A DNA stretch of 64,000 nt from positions 1,860,001 through 1,924,000 of the forward strand of contig NZ_JASKUT010000001.1 in assembly GCF_030167925.1 (NCBI RefSeq), written 5' to 3'. The DNA is from Paenibacillus silviterrae (GTDB lineage Bacteria > Bacillota > Bacilli > Paenibacillales > NBRC-103111). Each line of letters starts with the position of its first letter. The first letter of the stretch is position 1. The position numbers were made by a program, and so were the translations under genes. Positions 61,425-64,000 of the stretch are shown here, piece after piece. The notes beneath the pieces are model-generated. The model saw only the letters and a program-made list of their open reading frames with translations. It did not search any database and was not told where the DNA came from.

Positions 61425-62284
61425 TCCGTCACCTGTACCGTTATTTTATCGTTCCAGATTTGCAGCGGCACATCCCGCTTCAAAAATCCGAGCTCTTTGG
61501 CATACTGATAATATAGCTTCAGCCCGTCCTGCTGCGAAGGACCGAAATCATAGCATAAATTCTTGAAATAACCTTCCCAGTAGGTTGGCGTGCCTCCCAG
61601 CAGCTTCTGAGCGTCCTGAACAAGCGAAGTCAGATCGGCCAAGGACTTTCTCTTGCTTTCCATAAAGCCGTCAAACACACGTTTCACCAAGTCCGGGAGC
61701 TCCCGTACCGTTTGTTTGCGGATGGCGCAAACGGCGAAGGACATCCCGAGCCCCGTCCACTTGGTCCATTCCGTCGCAAGATCCGTAACCAGATAACCTT
61801 GCTCCTCCCAGCTTGCACGGATGGCATGATCGCCAATCAGCAGCCCGGCATCGGCCGACTTCATCATCGTTTCCAAATGCGGCGGAGAATCTACATAAGA
61901 AGGCTGAATCCCATAAAATTTCGTCAAAATGATCTTAAGCAAATTGATCGACGTCGCCGAAGTCGTCGGTAATGCAATGGTTGCGTCCGACAGCTGCTCC
62001 AAAGGAACTCTGTGGAACAACAGGATCGACTTCACTTCTCCATACGCGCTGACGGACATATCCGGAAGCAGCATGTAGTCGTCAAAGTGCTCTCCGTAAG
62101 CAAAAGAGGATATGGCGCTGACATCAATCTCCCCTTGAGCCAGCGCTTTATTGAGGCCGGTAGGCACTTGCTGCACTATTTTTAGCTCGCTGCCGAACGA
62201 AGTTACGGGAAAATAATAAAACAGCGGCCATACGTTCGTGAAATCAATCCGCCCGATGCGAATTTCCCGCTGGTTCTTGTTCAT
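61421..62284 (-). CDS. mqnA: Chorismate dehydratase MqnA (futalosine pathway)
   Basis: The 287-residue periplasmic-binding-protein-like enzyme dehydrates chorismate to 3-enolpyruvyl-benzoate, first step of the futalosine route to menaquinone. The family start RIGRIDFTNVWPLFYYFP and the ISSFAYGEHF and GLLIGDHAIR segments are present. Neighbours hepT, UbiX-like and UbiA support the role. It overlaps ubiX by 41 bp. The other pathway genes (mqnB, C, D, E) are not in the window. Confidence 0.9.
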   Translation of the reverse strand: MNKNQREIRIGRIDFTNVWPLFYYFPVTSFGSELKIVQQVPTGLNKALAQGEIDVSAISSFAYGEHFDDYMLLPDMSVSAYGEVKSILLFHRVPLEQLSDATIALPTTSATSINLLKIILTKFYGIQPSYVDSPPHLETMMKSADAGLLIGDHAIRASWEEQGYLVTDLATEWTKWTGLGMSFAVCAIRKQTVRELPDLVKRVFDGFMESKRKSLADLTSLVQDAQKLLGGTPTYWEGYFKNLCYDFGPSQQDGLKLYYQYAKELGFLKRDVPLQIWNDKITVQVTE

Positions 62285-62876
62285 ATGTCATACCCCATCT
62301 TTTAAACAATTGATGATCCAAATCCATGATGTCCAATACTTTGCCGACCAAGAAATCAACGATATCTTGAATCGTCTGCGGATGCTGATAAAAGGCCGGC
62401 ATTGCGGGCACGAGCTTCACACCCATGCGGGCCAGCTTCAGCATATTTTCCAGGTGAATGGCATGAAGCGGCGTTTCTCTGGGCACAAGAATGAGCGGAC
62501 GTCCTTCCTTCAGCATGACATCCGCCGTACGTTCAAGGAGGTTGTCCGAGGCTCCGTTCGCTATCGCCGACAGCGTCCCCATGGAGCAAGGAATAATAAC
62601 CATCCCCTTGGTACGGAAGGAGCCGCTGGCCGTACTCGCGCCTACATCCTGAATAGGATGATACTGCAGCTTCCCCGGCAGTCCTTCGAATTCCCGGTTC
62701 AACGTATCGGCTCTGCGGCCGGTGTCCCAGCCGAGCTCCTCCTTCAGCACCCTCCATCCCGCATCTGTAATGATAAGGTGGATATGCTCCCCTTGCGACA
62801 GCAAAAACCGGCACAGCCGAACGCCATATGCCGCTCCGCTGGCGCCGGTCAAGCCGATGACCCATGGTCTCGTCAT
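62244..62876 (-). CDS. ubiX: UbiX-type flavin prenyltransferase
   Basis: The 210-residue homo-oligomeric enzyme makes prenylated FMN, cofactor of UbiD-type decarboxylases. The P-loop-like FMN motif GLTGASGAAYGVRLC, MVIIPCSMGTLSAIANGASDNL and RPLILVPRETPLHAIHL are complete. In this cluster it probably serves the UbiD-like decarboxylase of the futalosine pathway. It overlaps the UbiA stop by 4 bp. Confidence 0.93.
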   Translation of the reverse strand: MTRPWVIGLTGASGAAYGVRLCRFLLSQGEHIHLIITDAGWRVLKEELGWDTGRRADTLNREFEGLPGKLQYHPIQDVGASTASGSFRTKGMVIIPCSMGTLSAIANGASDNLLERTADVMLKEGRPLILVPRETPLHAIHLENMLKLARMGVKLVPAMPAFYQHPQTIQDIVDFLVGKVLDIMDLDHQLFKRWGMTYEQEPAGNSHRAD

Positions 62877-63748
62877 CCGTGATGCACCACCAAATCAATT
62901 AACGTAAAGACGAACACCACAATGCTGAGAATACTGTTCAAATGGAAAAAAGCGATATTCACCTTCGTTAAATCCGTCGGTTTTACGATCCAATGCTCGT
63001 ACATGAGAAGTCCCGTAGCGATGAATACGCCGATTAGGTACCACCAGGTCAGATCCGTCAAGAAGAACAGGGCGAAAAATGCAAGAGCCGTAATCATATG
63101 AAACGACCTGGCGATCTTGAGCGCCTTCACCGTACCGAAACGACTAGGAATGGAGTATACGCCTTCCTTCCGGTCAAACTCCTCATCCTGTGTAGCATAA
63201 ATAATATCAAAGCCGGCCAGCCAAAAGACGATAGCAACATAAAATACGATCGCCGGGAAGGAAATCTCATTGGTGACGGCCACCCAGCCGCCCAGCGGGG
63301 CAAGCGCAATCGTCATGCCTAATACCAAATGACACGCCCATGTAAAGCGCTTGGTATAGGAATAAATCACCAGAAAAAACACGGCGATCGGCAGAAGCTT
63401 CATGGACAGCGAGCTTAAATTGGATGTTGCCCAAAACAACAGGAAAAAGGATAAAATAACATACATAATAGCTTCCTTCGAAGAGATTAAGCCGGCAGGA
63501 ATTGCTCTGAGTGCCGTACGCGGATTTTTCCCGTCGATCGTCTTGTCAATAATCCGGTTAAGACCCATAGCCGCTGTTCTGGCCCCTATCATAGCGAGCG
63601 TGACCCAGCCGATTTGCGCCCAGCTGGGCAAATGTCCTAAAACGACGACGGATCCTAGGAGAGCACCCATGAAGGCAAACGGCAGAGCAAAGATGGAATG
63701 CTCAAATTTAATCATTTCCAGGAATATTTTTGTCTTTTTCCAGAGCAA
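62873..63748 (-). CDS. UbiA-family prenyltransferase, probably MqnP
   Basis: The 291-residue protein has about eight helices and the aspartate-rich motifs NRIIDKTIDGKNPRT and DIIYATQDEEFDRKEGVYSI. It attaches the polyprenyl chain to the quinone precursor. With mqnA and ubiX next to it, the 4-hydroxybenzoate-like form used in the futalosine route (MqnP) is more likely than MenA; this is by context. Confidence 0.87.
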   Translation of the reverse strand: MLWKKTKIFLEMIKFEHSIFALPFAFMGALLGSVVVLGHLPSWAQIGWVTLAMIGARTAAMGLNRIIDKTIDGKNPRTALRAIPAGLISSKEAIMYVILSFFLLFWATSNLSSLSMKLLPIAVFFLVIYSYTKRFTWACHLVLGMTIALAPLGGWVAVTNEISFPAIVFYVAIVFWLAGFDIIYATQDEEFDRKEGVYSIPSRFGTVKALKIARSFHMITALAFFALFFLTDLTWWYLIGVFIATGLLMYEHWIVKPTDLTKVNIAFFHLNSILSIVVFVFTLIDLVVHHG

Positions 63749-63783
63749 GTGTGATTACAACTCCCTTCATGACATGCTGCCGG

Positions 63784-64000
63784 TTATTCCATGGACTTCT
63801 TTCCGATATGGAGGGCGGCAACGCCCCCGGTAAGCGGATAAGCTTCAACTGAAGTAAGTCCGGTGTTCCGGAAGATCTCAGCCAGCTGCTTATGATCCGG
63901 GAAGGAGACAAGCGATTCCGGCAACCAACGGTACTGCTCATAGCTCTTTGCGAGCAGCTTGCCCAGCATCGGAAGCACACGCTGGAAATAAAAATAATAG
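63784..64000 (-). CDS. menG: Demethylmenaquinone methyltransferase, C-terminal part (window edge)
   Basis: The last 71 or so codons of a UbiE/MenG methyltransferase run off the right edge. The visible end contains YYFYFQRVLPMLGKLL, YRWLPESLVSFPD and the C-terminal GGVAALHIGKK. MenG adds the final methyl group of menaquinone with SAM. It precedes the UbiA gene by 35 bp. Confidence 0.9.
   Translation of the reverse strand, partial: YYFYFQRVLPMLGKLLAKSYEQYRWLPESLVSFPDHKQLAEIFRNTGLTSVEAYPLTGGVAALHIGKKSME

Noticed and set aside
1..64000. Mobile elements, CRISPR arrays, tRNA or rRNA genes
   Set aside because: No transposase or integrase motifs, no regularly spaced repeats, and no cloverleaf or rRNA-like stretch was noticed.

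Overview
The window is a contiguous piece of a Gram-positive spore-former chromosome, most likely Paenibacillus or a close relative in the Paenibacillaceae. The support is gene order and content: almost every block matches the Bacillus subtilis order (menG-hepT-ndk-cheR-aroC-aroB-aroH-trpEDCFBA-hisC-tyrA, then ypiF-qcrABC-ypjA-ypjB-mazG-dapB-mgsA-bshB1-bshA-cca-birA-panBCD-dinG, then a tseB-like gene and nth), while the S-layer-homology protein, the futalosine-type menaquinone genes and the moderately high GC fit Paenibacillus better than Bacillus. Genus is an inference; there is no rRNA in the window. Nearly all genes are on the minus strand, so transcription runs from high to low coordinates. 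Only the DUF47/PiT phosphate pair and a YitT-family gene are on the plus strand.

Layout, low to high coordinates: 0.1-2.7 kb, GH18 protein and a LysM/G5/M23 peptidase; 2.9-6.6 kb, a heterodimeric ABC exporter; 7.0-10.7 kb, a double-dynamin (DynA-like) gene split by a one-base frameshift; 10.8-11.7 kb, a small unknown gene and nth; 11.9-16.9 kb, SLH protein, GerMN lipoprotein and amidase; 17.0-19.1 kb, an unusually short FtsH-like protease with a small membrane partner; 19.2-22.1 kb, phosphoesterase, TseB-like protein and methylthioadenosine/SAH deaminase; 22.4-24.0 kb, phosphate transport; 24.1-37.2 kb, rex-dinG-TPR-panDCB-birA-cca-bshA-bshB1-mgsA-dapB-TPR-mazG; 37.4-42.8 kb, yitT, ypjB, ypjA, the qcrABC menaquinol:cytochrome c reductase and ypiF; 42.9-46.9 kb, IDEAL protein, gamma-carbonic anhydrase-like protein, an unknown protein, a histidine phosphatase and an ECF sigma/anti-sigma pair; 47.3-58.6 kb, the aromatic supraoperon; 58.8-64.0 kb, a small HTH-like gene, cheR, ndk, hepT, mqnA, ubiX, a UbiA prenyltransferase and the 3' end of menG.

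Functionally the right third makes chorismate and converts it to tryptophan, tyrosine/phenylalanine precursors and (through MqnA) menaquinone. HepT, UbiA and MenG build and methylate the quinone, and the Qcr complex further left uses it. The middle makes pantothenate, bacillithiol, diaminopimelate precursors and biotinylated enzymes, with Rex as the NADH/NAD+ sensor.

The most informative non-coding element is the trpE leader (55682-55962): a promoter overlapping the end of aroH, a 5' stem-loop, nine NAG triplets at an exact 5-nt pitch (eight GAG) and a distal intrinsic terminator. It reads as a TRAP-controlled attenuator, but with about 140 nt and a possible 27-codon ORF between TRAP site and terminator. 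Other points of interest are the dynamin frameshift, the minimal FtsH and its partner, the asymmetric ABC exporter, possible PhoP and Fur sites upstream of the phosphate genes, and a terminator-containing leader before panB.
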